64,000 nucleotides of DNA from Leptospira koniambonensis (GTDB lineage Bacteria; Spirochaetota; Leptospiria; Leptospirales; Leptospiraceae): the NCBI RefSeq assembly GCF_004769555.1, contig NZ_RQFY01000007.1:124001-188000 (forward strand). Reading direction: 5' to 3'. Shown here one piece after another: positions 27,682 through 36,375 of the stretch; position 1 is the first letter of the stretch, and each line of letters starts with the position of its first letter. Under the pieces are notes generated by a model. That model had not been told where the DNA came from. It saw only the letters and a program-made list of their open reading frames with translations, and did no database searches. Made by a program: the position numbers and the translations under genes.

Positions 27682-28227
27682 CTATTTAACGGATTCCTTA
27701 TATTTAGAATAGGTTTCGTTGTCCGAATCAAATACAATATCTGCAGTCGCACAAATCACTCCGCCCAAGGAAACGATCCGAATATTCAGTAAAAATTCCT
27801 GGTCTTGGAAAACCAGCTGCCCTAAAGCAAGATATTCTGCTCCGGAAAGTTTTCCTATAGAAATAATCTGATCATTCAGCACAAGTCCGCTCGCTTGGAA
27901 ATCCTGCTCTCCTATGACACGGTTCAATCTATCTCTTTCCAGTAATTGGAATGTTTTAGGATCGAATAATTCTTTTCCAAGTCGATCAGTTACGAGTCTT
28001 CCTAATTGGGAATTACTCCCGTCTTCATTGAGTATATTTAAGATAGCAAGCCTTGCGGGAAGTTTTCCGCCCTGGGCCTTGAGAGAAGCCAAAAATTGGT
28101 ATCTAAGCTCAGAGGCAATGGTTGCCACTCCTGCATTTGGGTCTTTTGCTTTTTTCTTAGCCTCCCCTGAAGAAGCGCAGGAACCTAATAACAATATAAC
28201 TACTAATAGGAAGATCCGGATTTTCAT
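27682..28227 (-). CDS. FlgO/CsgG-like lipoprotein
   Basis: The 181-residue protein has a lipobox LGSC (C17) after a hydrophobic signal. The mature part follows the FlgO-type order: a helix (VATIASELRYQFLASL), a beta strand for ARLAILNILNEDG, SQLGRLVTDRLGKELF, LLERDRLNRVIGEQDF and ALGQLV with INIRIVS. FlgO-like proteins are outer-membrane components; in Vibrio FlgO supports the flagellum, and CsgG relatives are curli pores. The gene follows the 7TMR sensor by 13 bp and may be its cotranscribed partner. Confidence 0.68.
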   Translation of the reverse strand: MKIRIFLLVVILLLGSCASSGEAKKKAKDPNAGVATIASELRYQFLASLKAQGGKLPARLAILNILNEDGSNSQLGRLVTDRLGKELFDPKTFQLLERDRLNRVIGEQDFQASGLVLNDQIISIGKLSGAEYLALGQLVFQDQEFLLNIRIVSLGGVICATADIVFDSDNETYSKYKESVK

Positions 28228-28240
28228 TTTCCCGCCTATA

Positions 28241-30382
28241 TTAAAAATATTTAACTAATGTAACTTGGTTTCCGGGACTATTAAATTTCACCAGATCGAA
28301 TGTTGCTAAAGTAAGTGTGAGCCCTCGTCCATGAGTGATCCCTTCCGAATTCAACTTTTCCATACTACTCTTTTGTAGTCTAGCATGGTTGAATCCTTTT
28401 CCTTCGTCTGTAATCCGGATACCTATTCTATCTCTGGAAAGTGAATATTCTACCTTCACTTTTTTGGACTTATAATAAGGGTCTTTCTGCCTTTCCTGAA
28501 CGAATCTAAAATAATTTCCTTCTGACATTGCTCTCGTTTTTTCTTCAAAACTAATGTTCAGATTCCCATGTTCTATTGCGTTAATGATCATTTCCCTAAG
28601 GCAATTTCTCATCGCAGTGATCGTGCTTGGATCCACAAATCTGTATAAGTTCGCAGTCATTCTTTGGCTTAAAAGTTCTGCATTCTGCAAATAATTATTC
28701 GCAGTATAGACTGTCTTTTCATCATCTACATACCTGGACATTAAGTCTTGGTCAGGTTCGAATGCTCTTCCTAAAATTTCCCTTTGGCCTTCGTACTCTA
28801 AGATCTGGAATTGAACTTGGAGCTCTTTAGGTTCTCTTAAATATTTTTGTAGGAATTCTCCTAAAAATCTAACTGGTTTTCCTTCGGAAGCAAGTTCTTC
28901 CAACTTTTCTAATACGTATAATTTTTTATACGCGTCTTGTAATTCTCCTGCCTTATAGATCAGCTCCATAAAATTTTTGCCGATCACTTCTTGGGGTTTG
29001 AATCCTATATGTTTAGAGACTGATCTGTTCGCTGCGAGAATATTCCAGTTTTGGTCCAAGGAGAACAGAAAGTCTTCCTCTACTTCGAATAAACTTCTGT
29101 ATTTTGCTTCAGATTCTTCTGCGTAGTTACGGATATTTCCCAGCTCTTCTACCCTTTGTTTTAATTGATCGGATAATCTTTTGATCCTATCTGCAAGTCC
29201 CAAGGATAGAAGGCTTACTTCCATCACTGAACCTACTTGTATTCCCCAAAGAGTGAAAAAGTTATTTGGAAGTATTCCGAAAGATTTTAAACCGAATAAA
29301 AAACTAAAGAATAAGAAAGAAGACCAAGCGAATAAGAAGTATTTTGCTTCTCTTCTTCCAGCTAACAAACATTGGATCCCGTTAGAGATCAGAAATCCTA
29401 GAGTAAAGAACATTAGAATTAAACTGCTCATGATAGCAGTTCTATATTCCCAAATGAATAATGTGGAGATCATTCCTCCAAAACTAAGAACAAAAAGTAA
29501 ATAATACAGTTTGGAAGTTTTAGGAGTATATTCTGGAGCATTCAAAAAGGATCTACTGAATGCACCCGCGGTCAAGATGACCGAAAAAATCGAAAACGGA
29601 AGACTGTAATTTGCCCATAGAACGGAACTTCTCCACAAATATTGGAAAGATAGACCGTTTAAAGTAAATTGGAAGAGTATATAAGTTAATATATAAATAA
29701 CGTAATATAGATAACTTTTATCTTTGGTGGAAAATAATAAAAATAGATTATAAACCACCATGATCAGCATGGAGCCGTAATATAATCCGAGTGCAAGTTG
29801 TTCTGTAAAAGTATGTTCTATAAATTCGTTTTTGGAAAATGCCAGAAAAGGCAAAAGAATAGAGCTGGAACTTGCAATCCTAAAATAGATCTCTCTTTTA
29901 GAACCAGGCTCATCTGAAAAAGGGTACGCAAAATTCCTATGTTCGATTGGGCGTGTGCCAAATTCTCTTAAATCTCCTGAATGATTGATTGCAGAATCTG
30001 AATTTCTTCCCGCATATAGATCTACAAAATCCAAAAGAGCATAATCAATTTCTAAGATCCAATCTATTGCTTTGTTTGTTTGGTTTTCTGTGCGAAGACG
30101 CACCCAAATCGCAGATTTAGAATATCCGAAACTATTCTGGAAGATCTTTTCAGATCCTCCTTGATCGAATATTTTTAATACTTCTTTAAAAGACTTTTTG
30201 CCCGTTTCGTCTTGGTAAACAGAAAGATATGGAAGAAGAGAAGAACCATCCATCTTCTCTTCCAAAAAGAAACGGTCCTTTTTTTCGTAGGCCGGACCTT
30301 CTCCCCAAATTGGAAAAGAGAAGAAGACCATCAAAAGAAAACTAGAGAAGATTATAGATCGAGTCTTGATTTCCTTTCGCAT
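28241..30382 (-). CDS. 7TMR-DISM sensor with PAS and RsbW-type ATPase domain
   Basis: About 713 residues from ATG 30382, which starts a good signal peptide (SIIFSSFLLMVFFSFPIWG); a TTG-started reading begins at 30403. An extracytoplasmic DISM2-like beta domain (about 40-185) is followed by seven membrane helices (190-400), a short coiled coil, a PAS-like domain (about 425-550) and a C-terminal ATPase domain with N-box LREMIINAIEHGN, G1 DEGKGF and G2 HGRGLTL. There is no histidine phosphorylation (HisKA) helix. The ATPase is of the RsbW/anti-sigma serine-kinase kind, so a partner-switching output is likely. It is in an operon between the TraB and FlgO-like genes. Confidence 0.8.
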   Translation of the reverse strand: MRKEIKTRSIIFSSFLLMVFFSFPIWGEGPAYEKKDRFFLEEKMDGSSLLPYLSVYQDETGKKSFKEVLKIFDQGGSEKIFQNSFGYSKSAIWVRLRTENQTNKAIDWILEIDYALLDFVDLYAGRNSDSAINHSGDLREFGTRPIEHRNFAYPFSDEPGSKREIYFRIASSSSILLPFLAFSKNEFIEHTFTEQLALGLYYGSMLIMVVYNLFLLFSTKDKSYLYYVIYILTYILFQFTLNGLSFQYLWRSSVLWANYSLPFSIFSVILTAGAFSRSFLNAPEYTPKTSKLYYLLFVLSFGGMISTLFIWEYRTAIMSSLILMFFTLGFLISNGIQCLLAGRREAKYFLFAWSSFLFFSFLFGLKSFGILPNNFFTLWGIQVGSVMEVSLLSLGLADRIKRLSDQLKQRVEELGNIRNYAEESEAKYRSLFEVEEDFLFSLDQNWNILAANRSVSKHIGFKPQEVIGKNFMELIYKAGELQDAYKKLYVLEKLEELASEGKPVRFLGEFLQKYLREPKELQVQFQILEYEGQREILGRAFEPDQDLMSRYVDDEKTVYTANNYLQNAELLSQRMTANLYRFVDPSTITAMRNCLREMIINAIEHGNLNISFEEKTRAMSEGNYFRFVQERQKDPYYKSKKVKVEYSLSRDRIGIRITDEGKGFNHARLQKSSMEKLNSEGITHGRGLTLTLATFDLVKFNSPGNQVTLVKYF

Positions 30383-30406
30383 TCGGCTACAGATCGTACG
30401 CAAATT

Positions 30407-31603
30407 TTAGAAAAAAGCGCCTACAAATTTTAGGATTTTATCAAAAATCTGTTTAGACACAATAAAAGTCCCGATGCTACTTCCTATCTGAGGGAGCATA
30501 AATACCAAGAAGATACGAGTTACTTTGTTCTTCCAATATCCACTGAAAGTTTCTGTATCTTCTCCCAATTTTTCGAAATCTTCTACCAATGGTTTTCTAA
30601 ACCAAGATTCAGATAAAGCCGCTACCCAACCCGGTTTGATAATTGGATTAAAATTCCCGATAGGAGCCGCGATAAATGCAAGAAGAATAGAAACTGGATG
30701 CGCAAGTGCAATGATCGCACCAATTGCAGCAAGTGATCCTTTTACCAGGATCCATCTAATTAAAAATTCTTGGCCTTCTTCTTTTCCGCCGAACCAATAA
30801 AGAGCGGTGAAAGCAGAGATAATGATTGCTGGGAATAATAAAGGACGAACTCGATCCCAAAAACCTTTAACAGGTTGGATATCCAAATGATCGATATCCT
30901 TATCTTCTACAATATGTTTTACGATTCCTTCTAAATGCCCAGCACCAACTACTGCGAAAATTTTCTTACCTACTGCAGCTTGTTGTCTGATCCTTTGCGC
31001 GAGATATGCATCTCTTTCATCTATGATCACATTTTTAACAGACTGATATCTAGAAGGAAGTTGAGAAAATAGATCCTTGAGAACATCATCCGATTTCATC
31101 TCTTCTATTTTTTCAGGAGAGATCTCTTCTTTAACGATGAGTGAACTTACTAAGGTGGAGAATAACATCATTCTACTCCAGAAGCCTACATTCCACCATG
31201 CTCTTTTGAGAGTAGTAGAGATCTCACGGTCAACTGGTACAATCTTAGCGTGGATCTTATTTCCTTCTTCGATCGCTTTTCTCATTTCGTCACCTGGACG
31301 AATGTTTCCGTAGCCTAGTTTTTTCTGGAAAGAAGAAAGGATTAAGCTGGAAAGAAGGAGCCACATCTTTCTTTCCTTAAACACTTTGAAAATATCTAAT
31401 TTTTTCCAATGGTCCGGATCCTGAACCGATCTCATTCTGGAAGCACAAAGTTCTACACAGACCGTGTCCGGTTTTTCTTCTTGGATAATTCTGGAAACTT
31501 CATCTATACTTTTTTGGCTGATATGTGCCGTTCCCAAAATTGTGATCTGGGAACCGTTTAATTCCAAGGTACGGATCGGTTCGGAGGAGGCGATTGTTTG
31601 CAA
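30407..31603 (-). CDS. TraB/PrgY-family membrane protein
   Basis: The 398-residue protein has an N-terminal TraB domain (about 15-235) with the family marks ILGTAHIS near residues 22-29, ERDAYLAQRI and VVGAGHLEGI. It is followed by five or six membrane segments ending in a basic tail. TraB/PrgY proteins in enterococci reduce secreted pheromone; in other bacteria the family is uncharacterised, and a metalloprotease-like activity has been proposed. It starts with TTG at 31603, with AAGG about 12 bases upstream, which is weak. It heads the operon that continues into the 7TMR sensor (24 bp on). Confidence 0.85.
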   Translation of the reverse strand: MQTIASSEPIRTLELNGSQITILGTAHISQKSIDEVSRIIQEEKPDTVCVELCASRMRSVQDPDHWKKLDIFKVFKERKMWLLLSSLILSSFQKKLGYGNIRPGDEMRKAIEEGNKIHAKIVPVDREISTTLKRAWWNVGFWSRMMLFSTLVSSLIVKEEISPEKIEEMKSDDVLKDLFSQLPSRYQSVKNVIIDERDAYLAQRIRQQAAVGKKIFAVVGAGHLEGIVKHIVEDKDIDHLDIQPVKGFWDRVRPLLFPAIIISAFTALYWFGGKEEGQEFLIRWILVKGSLAAIGAIIALAHPVSILLAFIAAPIGNFNPIIKPGWVAALSESWFRKPLVEDFEKLGEDTETFSGYWKNKVTRIFLVFMLPQIGSSIGTFIVSKQIFDKILKFVGAFF

Positions 31604-31814
31604 GAGGGTCGATTTCCTTTCTTTACATACAGTTTCCTTTAAGCTGGATGATATGAAACTCTATTTTTCCAAAAAGAGCGGGAATTCCTACGAGATTTTT
31701 AAAAGGTTAAATCGTCACATAATTCGATTCCGGTCCGGTGAAATTTCCGGGAAAAAAGATTTGAAGGAACTTGGATGATCCTAAAATACTACCCGGTTAT
31801 TACTGACAGAAAGT

Positions 31815-32321
31815 ATGCTCAATAAAGACGTAAAAACTATAAACGTCGGGATCGCGGATATCCAAGGTGGCCAATCCCCTTCCATGATCCGCACCACATT
31901 AGGTTCCTGTATCGGGGTCGTTTTCTATTCTCCGGAGAAGAAGGTAGGAGCCATGGCCCATATCATGCTCGCCAAAGATCCTTCTGGAAAAGATTCCTCC
32001 AAAAATCCTCATAAGTACGCTGAAACTGCTCTTCCAGAATTGGTTAAAAGAATGACTGAACTCGGCTGCGGCAAGGGAGAATATTACGCTCGTCTATTCG
32101 GAGGAGCTTCCATGTTCAAAGGAATGAACTCAAGTTTCCTTCAGAACATTGGCGACTTGAATGTAAGTGTCGCAAAAGAATTTTTAGATAAAGAAAAAAT
32201 AACGTTACTAGTGGAAGACGTCGGTGGCCATGAGGGCAGAACGATCAGTCTCTATTTGGATGATGGCAGGATCCTTCTAAAGAAGGGCGGATTCGAAAAG
32301 TACCTTTATAAGGTCAGGTAA
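31815..32321 (+). CDS. cheD: Chemoreceptor glutamine deamidase CheD
   Basis: The 168-residue protein shows the catalytic cysteine C32 in TTLGSCIGV and histidine H49 in GAMAHIML, the Cys-His pair of CheD. CheD deamidates glutamines on chemoreceptors and, in Bacillus, partners with CheC phosphatase. No CheC, CheA or receptor is adjacent. It is 4 bp before the HDOD gene, in an operon with aroK. Confidence 0.92.
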   Translation: MLNKDVKTINVGIADIQGGQSPSMIRTTLGSCIGVVFYSPEKKVGAMAHIMLAKDPSGKDSSKNPHKYAETALPELVKRMTELGCGKGEYYARLFGGASMFKGMNSSFLQNIGDLNVSVAKEFLDKEKITLLVEDVGGHEGRTISLYLDDGRILLKKGGFEKYLYKVR

Positions 32322-32325
32322 CGGA

Positions 32326-33177
32326 ATGAAAGAAAAGATAGATCAACTTTTTGAAAACGAAGCCCAGCTTCCTAAAATCTCCTCCGTAGTAAGTAAAGTA
32401 ATGGAGATGGTGGGAAAACCAGACGTAGTCATCGCAGACCTAGCCAAGGAAATTTCCAAAGATCCTGGACTTACTGCTGCAGTGATCAAACTTTCCAACT
32501 CTGCATATTTTCGCCCTGCTAAACCTGTAAAAACTGTACAAGAATCCTTGATGACTCTTGGAATTAAAACAGTACAGGAAATCGTTCTACTGAACGAAAC
32601 CAAAGGTATTCTGAAAAAAGAACTGAAAGGTTATCAGGTAGATGGCGAATCCAACTGGATCCATTCTTTGATCGTAGCAGAACTTGCAAAAAGGATCGCG
32701 GTACAGAAAAAACTAAAAGTGGATAAGGACCTAGTATTTACTGCGGGACTTCTTCATAATATTGGAAAAGTAATACTCGCTGATTTTTTTCCTACAGTGC
32801 TCATGCAATTCAGAGCCGAATTACAAACTTACCAAGGACCTTATACTGACTTGGAAGCTAAATTTTTCGGATACACTCACCAAGAAGCAGGAGCAAAACT
32901 TTTAGCAAAATGGAATTTCCCTGAGGAATTGATAGAAGTAGCCAGATATTATACTGAACCTGAAAAGGCCGCTCAGTTCCCTGAACTAGTCTCTACCGTA
33001 CATATCGCAAATTGTATTGTGATCCTAGGTGGAATGGGAATTGACATAGGCGGTTTGAAAATTCCACTCTCTTCTAAAGCCTTACAAAACGTAGGTGTGA
33101 CAGAGGGAGATCTGCAAATGTACTACACTCTTTTACCGGAGATGGCTAAACATATCGAAGAGTTGATCTCGGTTTGA
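32326..33177 (+). CDS. HDOD-domain regulatory protein
   Basis: The 283-residue protein consists almost entirely of an HDOD domain (about 10-215): [35 protein letters not shown], a [12 protein letters not shown] motif and [24 protein letters not shown] proteins resemble HD phosphohydrolases without metal-binding residues and act as signalling adaptors, for example in chemotaxis and motility. The chemotaxis gene next to it fits. Its stop overlaps the TTG start of aroK by four bases. Confidence 0.88.
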   Translation: MKEKIDQLFENEAQLPKISSVVSKVMEMVGKPDVVIADLAKEISKDPGLTAAVIKLSNSAYFRPAKPVKTVQESLMTLGIKTVQEIVLLNETKGILKKELKGYQVDGESNWIHSLIVAELAKRIAVQKKLKVDKDLVFTAGLLHNIGKVILADFFPTVLMQFRAELQTYQGPYTDLEAKFFGYTHQEAGAKLLAKWNFPEELIEVARYYTEPEKAAQFPELVSTVHIANCIVILGGMGIDIGGLKIPLSSKALQNVGVTEGDLQMYYTLLPEMAKHIEELISV

Positions 33178-33713
33178 AAAACATTGCCCTGATCGGCCCC
33201 AGAGGCGTTGGAAAATCTAAAATCTCCCGCAAACTTTCCAAACTCACAGGTAAACCTGTAATCTCTACAGACATGATAGCTGTTTACCTGACAGGTGGAG
33301 TGTCCATCCCAGACTTCGTAAAATCACATTCAGGAAATTGGAAACCTTTCCGCGACCTAGAATTTGAGATCCTAAAACAAGTTTCAGGCTCTCAAAATTT
33401 GATCTTAGATTGTGGTGGCGGAATATTATTCGACCAAGACGAATCAGGTAAGGAGATTGTAAGTGAAAGAAAGATAAATATACTGAAAGAAACTGCATTT
33501 GTGATCTCTCTCTCCAGAAAATCTGAATACTTGGTGGAGAAAATCCAGAACGATCCGACTCGTCCTCCTTTAAGTAGCGTTCTTTCTTATAAAACAATTT
33601 TAGAATCCAGACTACCTCAGTACAGGGCCCATTCCGATATCCAGATTGCCTTAGATGACCGCAGTGCAGAAGAAGTTTGCGAGGAAATCCTACGCAGATC
33701 TGGCTGGGTCTAA
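33174..33713 (+). CDS. aroK: Shikimate kinase
   Basis: This 179-residue P-loop kinase has Walker [10 protein letters not shown] (residues 8-16 approximately), STDMIAVYL for shikimate contacts (D of the DxD region), CGGGI and a lid segment with RPPLSS. It phosphorylates shikimate in the chorismate/aromatic amino acid pathway. The start codon is TTG, reading through the TTGA overlap with the HDOD gene. The operon with CheD and HDOD is unusual; the pathway link is not evident. A weak hairpin AGGGC-N5-GCCCT (33721-33735) follows the stop. Confidence 0.9.
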   Translation: MKNIALIGPRGVGKSKISRKLSKLTGKPVISTDMIAVYLTGGVSIPDFVKSHSGNWKPFRDLEFEILKQVSGSQNLILDCGGGILFDQDESGKEIVSERKINILKETAFVISLSRKSEYLVEKIQNDPTRPPLSSVLSYKTILESRLPQYRAHSDIQIALDDRSAEEVCEEILRRSGWV

Positions 33714-33776
33714 TACAAATAGGGCGTTCTGCCCTTTCCTTAAACGCTCAAATTTACAAGATATTATAAAAATCAT

Positions 33777-33805
33777 AAGAGCCTGCCCCAAAAGGTCAGG
33801 CTCTT
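33777..33805. repeat. Strong hairpin upstream of the recombinase
   Basis: AAGAGCCTG (33777-33785) and CAGGCTCTT (33797-33805) pair perfectly over 9 bp around an 11-nt loop that itself has CC/GG. No T run follows on the plus strand, so it may be a regulatory or transcript-processing hairpin as much as a terminator. Confidence 0.55.
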
Positions 33806-33941
33806 GAAGCCCGTGATTTGGTATTGACCGATGGCCTATCTTTTGGGACGGACTATAAATATCTTTACGATATTCTAATGGAATTAGAACCTTCGTTATA
33901 ACCGGATGAGAAAAATATCATTCTAAAAAGTTCAAACCCGA

Positions 33942-33957
33942 TGTTGGAACTCCAACA
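33942..33957. repeat. Member of the dispersed imperfect palindrome family
   Basis: TGTTGGAACTCCAACA: perfect 7-bp arms TGTTGGA/TCCAACA around AC. It lies 75 bp before the recombinase start. Confidence 0.6.
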
Positions 33958-34032
33958 AATCGTGACACGGACTTTTGGAACATCCGGATACACAAAAAAT
34001 AAAAATGATACAGTTAGTACTAGAGGTCCGAG

Positions 34033-34926
34033 ATGATAGATACGGAGGTCCCGAAGAAGAATAAGTCTTCCTTCGAGAAACTAGTAAAGGTAATTCGGCA
34101 AAGAAATTATAAAAAGGCGACCGAATACACTTACCTAAGATATAATTTGGACTTTCTTTTGTTCGCGGACAAACCCGCGGAAAAAGTAGTTACAAAGGAT
34201 ATCGACAAATACATAGAATATTTAAGGAAGAAGAAGGTTTCCTCTTCCACGATCCAGATCAACATCAGTTCTTTAAAAATGTTTTTTGAAGAAGTTCTGG
34301 ATATGAATGTATTCGAAGACTTCAGAAGACCTGCAAGGGAATATAAAACCCCTAAGGTTCTGAACCAAAAAGAGATTTCACTTCTTTTGGAGACTGCATC
34401 TGAGTCTCCTAGATCCCATCTTCTCTGCGCGTTAGCCTATTATGCAGGCTTACGAGTGGGAGAGATCATTCGTTTGAAATGGGGACAATTCGATCTTTCT
34501 AAAAAGACGATCAAAGTGGACTCCCCCATCCCTACTCAAAACAGAACCGTTTCGATGGATTCCGAATTACAAAAAATTTTGAAGAAGTTCGAAAAAGAAG
34601 TCGGAACTGAGAAATCTTCTTATTTGTTTCCGGGCAAATACCAAGGCACTCATTTGACTTCTAGGAACGTAGAACGTTTGGTCGGGGATTTAGCAAAATA
34701 TGCAGGGATCAAAGCCCAGGTTACCTTGTTCACTCTCAGACATAGTAGAGCAATCCACCAACTGGCTGAAGGAAAAAGCCTGGAAGATATCAGAGAGTTT
34801 TTAGGTCATAAGAGCCTTGCGACCACGGAAAGTTATCTTCCTATCCGCAAGAACCTAAGACCTCAGGTCAGACAAAAACATATCCAAGACGCTTTAAAAG
34901 AAATTAAGAAGAAGTATAAGTATTAA
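34033..34926 (+). CDS. Tyrosine recombinase (XerC/D-like integrase)
   Basis: The 297-residue protein has an N-terminal SAM-like DNA-binding domain (about 12-95) and a catalytic domain. Arginine R141 (AGLRVGEII), R236 (LRHSRA), H259 (LGHKSLATT) and the nucleophile Y268 (TESYL) are traced. The histidine of HxxR is replaced by phenylalanine F233 (LFTLR), a position that is otherwise His or Lys in most of the family. No phage or transposon gene is next to it. It may be a chromosome dimer resolvase or a relic of an element. Its terminator lies inside the neighbouring gene end. Confidence 0.85.
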   Translation: MIDTEVPKKNKSSFEKLVKVIRQRNYKKATEYTYLRYNLDFLLFADKPAEKVVTKDIDKYIEYLRKKKVSSSTIQINISSLKMFFEEVLDMNVFEDFRRPAREYKTPKVLNQKEISLLLETASESPRSHLLCALAYYAGLRVGEIIRLKWGQFDLSKKTIKVDSPIPTQNRTVSMDSELQKILKKFEKEVGTEKSSYLFPGKYQGTHLTSRNVERLVGDLAKYAGIKAQVTLFTLRHSRAIHQLAEGKSLEDIREFLGHKSLATTESYLPIRKNLRPQVRQKHIQDALKEIKKKYKY

Positions 34927-34930
34927 AAAC

Positions 34931-36343
34931 TTATCCGGCCGGAAGGCCGGAACTTCTTCTTTTTTGAATATTCTTTTTTCTCGATAGAAGTTCCTGTATT
35001 TTTGCATGAACTTCTGAAGTCATTTCCATTCTAGTAAATATCAAAGAAGCCATGACGAATAAACTTCCCACAATCGGTCCGAATATTAAAGTTATCCTCC
35101 AACCAAGCTCTGGGTTTTGAGTTTTTGCTCCTGCTTGGTATCCGATTCCTTCCAATAAAAATCCTAAAAATGCAAAACCGATCGCTCTAATGATCTTTGT
35201 TGCCATCTTCCAAAATCCGAAATAAGCACCTTCTCTCTTTTCACCAGTCAGAAGTTCATCATAATCCACTACATCTGCCACCAACGAATCGAAAAGAAGA
35301 ATGGATCCTGCAAATATTCCTCCAAGAAATGCTGCGATCAAAGGAGCCTCATAAGATCCTTGGGGCAAGATCGGATATAAGATCATTGTCATAACCCCGA
35401 GCAAAAAACTTCCCCAAAATGCAGGACGTTTTTTACCGAATTTTTTTGCTAAGTACACCCAAAGTGGAATAGAAAAAGTAAGGAAGACTACAAAAGGAAG
35501 AAGTATTCGTATAACAACTTGAGAATCTTCCAACAGCAATCTTTCCTTATAATACAAAAGTCCTAAGGAAGAATTTAAAGTCCTGGCAGCAGTCGCGACT
35601 ATAAATGCCAAAAGAAGAGGAAGAAAATAACGATTTCTTAATATAAAACGAGCGGATTGTAAAAAGGATAAAACATTCTCTCCGAAAGAATTCGGTTTTG
35701 TTTCGGATCGTTTATAAGGAAAATCTCTACCTTTTGTAAAGGTATAAGAAAAATAAGATACAAAACATAACAAAATCCAAATAGTCCCAGAAGAAAAGCT
35801 TCTGGAGTTAAATCCATCTTTTCCTAAGGAAACCCAAATCGCAGGAAGAAGTAACCCTGATAAAAGACCTATATTCGCAAAAAATAATCTCCAACCGAAA
35901 ATTTTATTTCTTTCTCCAGATGTATGACCGATCTCTCCTCCTAAACTAATATGAGGAACTGCAATCATTGTCATAAATGTATTCGTGAGAAAATAAGCGA
36001 TTACCAGATACAAAAACTTAGAGATTTGGCTTTCTAACTCAGGAGGAGTAAAAAGAAAGTACGCCCCTAACCCAAGTAAAAATCCACCGATTAAAATATA
36101 AGGTCTTCTTCTTCCATCTGTAAAACTAGTTCGATCTGAGATATATCCCATAATAGGATCACTGATAGCATCCCATAAGATCGCAATCAACATAGCCAAC
36201 CCGAATAAAGAAGGTTTTAATCCAACTGTAGAAACATAAAAATCCAGAAGATAGATCTGGGCCATTGTTTCCACTGCAGTGATTCCCACTTCTGCGGAAG
36301 CATAACCTGCCATTGTTTTATTCGAAAGAATTTGTTCTTTCAT
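34931..36343 (-). CDS. MFS transporter of the glycoside-pentoside-hexuronide:cation (GPH) type
   Basis: The 470-residue protein has 12 predicted helices and the GPH/MFS marks DAISDPIMGYISDRT near residues 57-70, an RRPYI segment and a second-half DEL..GERK-like loop (DYDELLTGEKREGAYFG). GPH members carry sugars or similar solutes with H+ or Na+. Its stop lies 4 bp from the convergent recombinase stop. The neighbouring racemase-like gene starts 32 bp upstream, probably the same transcript. Substrate unknown. Confidence 0.85.
   Translation of the reverse strand: MKEQILSNKTMAGYASAEVGITAVETMAQIYLLDFYVSTVGLKPSLFGLAMLIAILWDAISDPIMGYISDRTSFTDGRRRPYILIGGFLLGLGAYFLFTPPELESQISKFLYLVIAYFLTNTFMTMIAVPHISLGGEIGHTSGERNKIFGWRLFFANIGLLSGLLLPAIWVSLGKDGFNSRSFSSGTIWILLCFVSYFSYTFTKGRDFPYKRSETKPNSFGENVLSFLQSARFILRNRYFLPLLLAFIVATAARTLNSSLGLLYYKERLLLEDSQVVIRILLPFVVFLTFSIPLWVYLAKKFGKKRPAFWGSFLLGVMTMILYPILPQGSYEAPLIAAFLGGIFAGSILLFDSLVADVVDYDELLTGEKREGAYFGFWKMATKIIRAIGFAFLGFLLEGIGYQAGAKTQNPELGWRITLIFGPIVGSLFVMASLIFTRMEMTSEVHAKIQELLSRKKNIQKRRSSGLPAG
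34935..34966 (+). terminator. Terminator of the recombinase gene, inside the convergent transporter gene
   Basis: CCGGCC (34935-34940) and GGCCGG (34945-34950) form a 6-bp GC stem with a GGAA loop, then AACTTCTTCTTTTTT. The hairpin sits in the last codons of the minus-strand transporter gene. Confidence 0.7.
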
Positions 36344-36375
36344 TGGATGATGCGTTCTTTCCGAGCCCTTCTATC

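Larger units (their letters stand above)
33714..34032. other. 319-bp region before the recombinase gene without an identifiable gene
   Basis: It holds the small aroK hairpin (33721-33735), the hairpin at 33777-33805 and one copy of the dispersed palindrome at 33942-33957. The rest is AT-rich, with no open frame longer than about 25 codons that has a ribosome-binding site. I saw no sequence resembling a recombination (dif-like) site. Confidence 0.6.

Noticed and set aside
31653..31778. 41-codon plus-strand open frame before cheD (MKLYFSKKSG...)
   Set aside because: It has no clear ribosome-binding site, is rich in basic residues by chance-like composition, and no relative is recognised. It lies in the leader of the TraB and cheD genes.
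33714..34926. Prophage or integrated element around the tyrosine recombinase
   Set aside because: No phage, transposase or tRNA attachment site lies near; the neighbouring genes are ordinary metabolic or transport genes.
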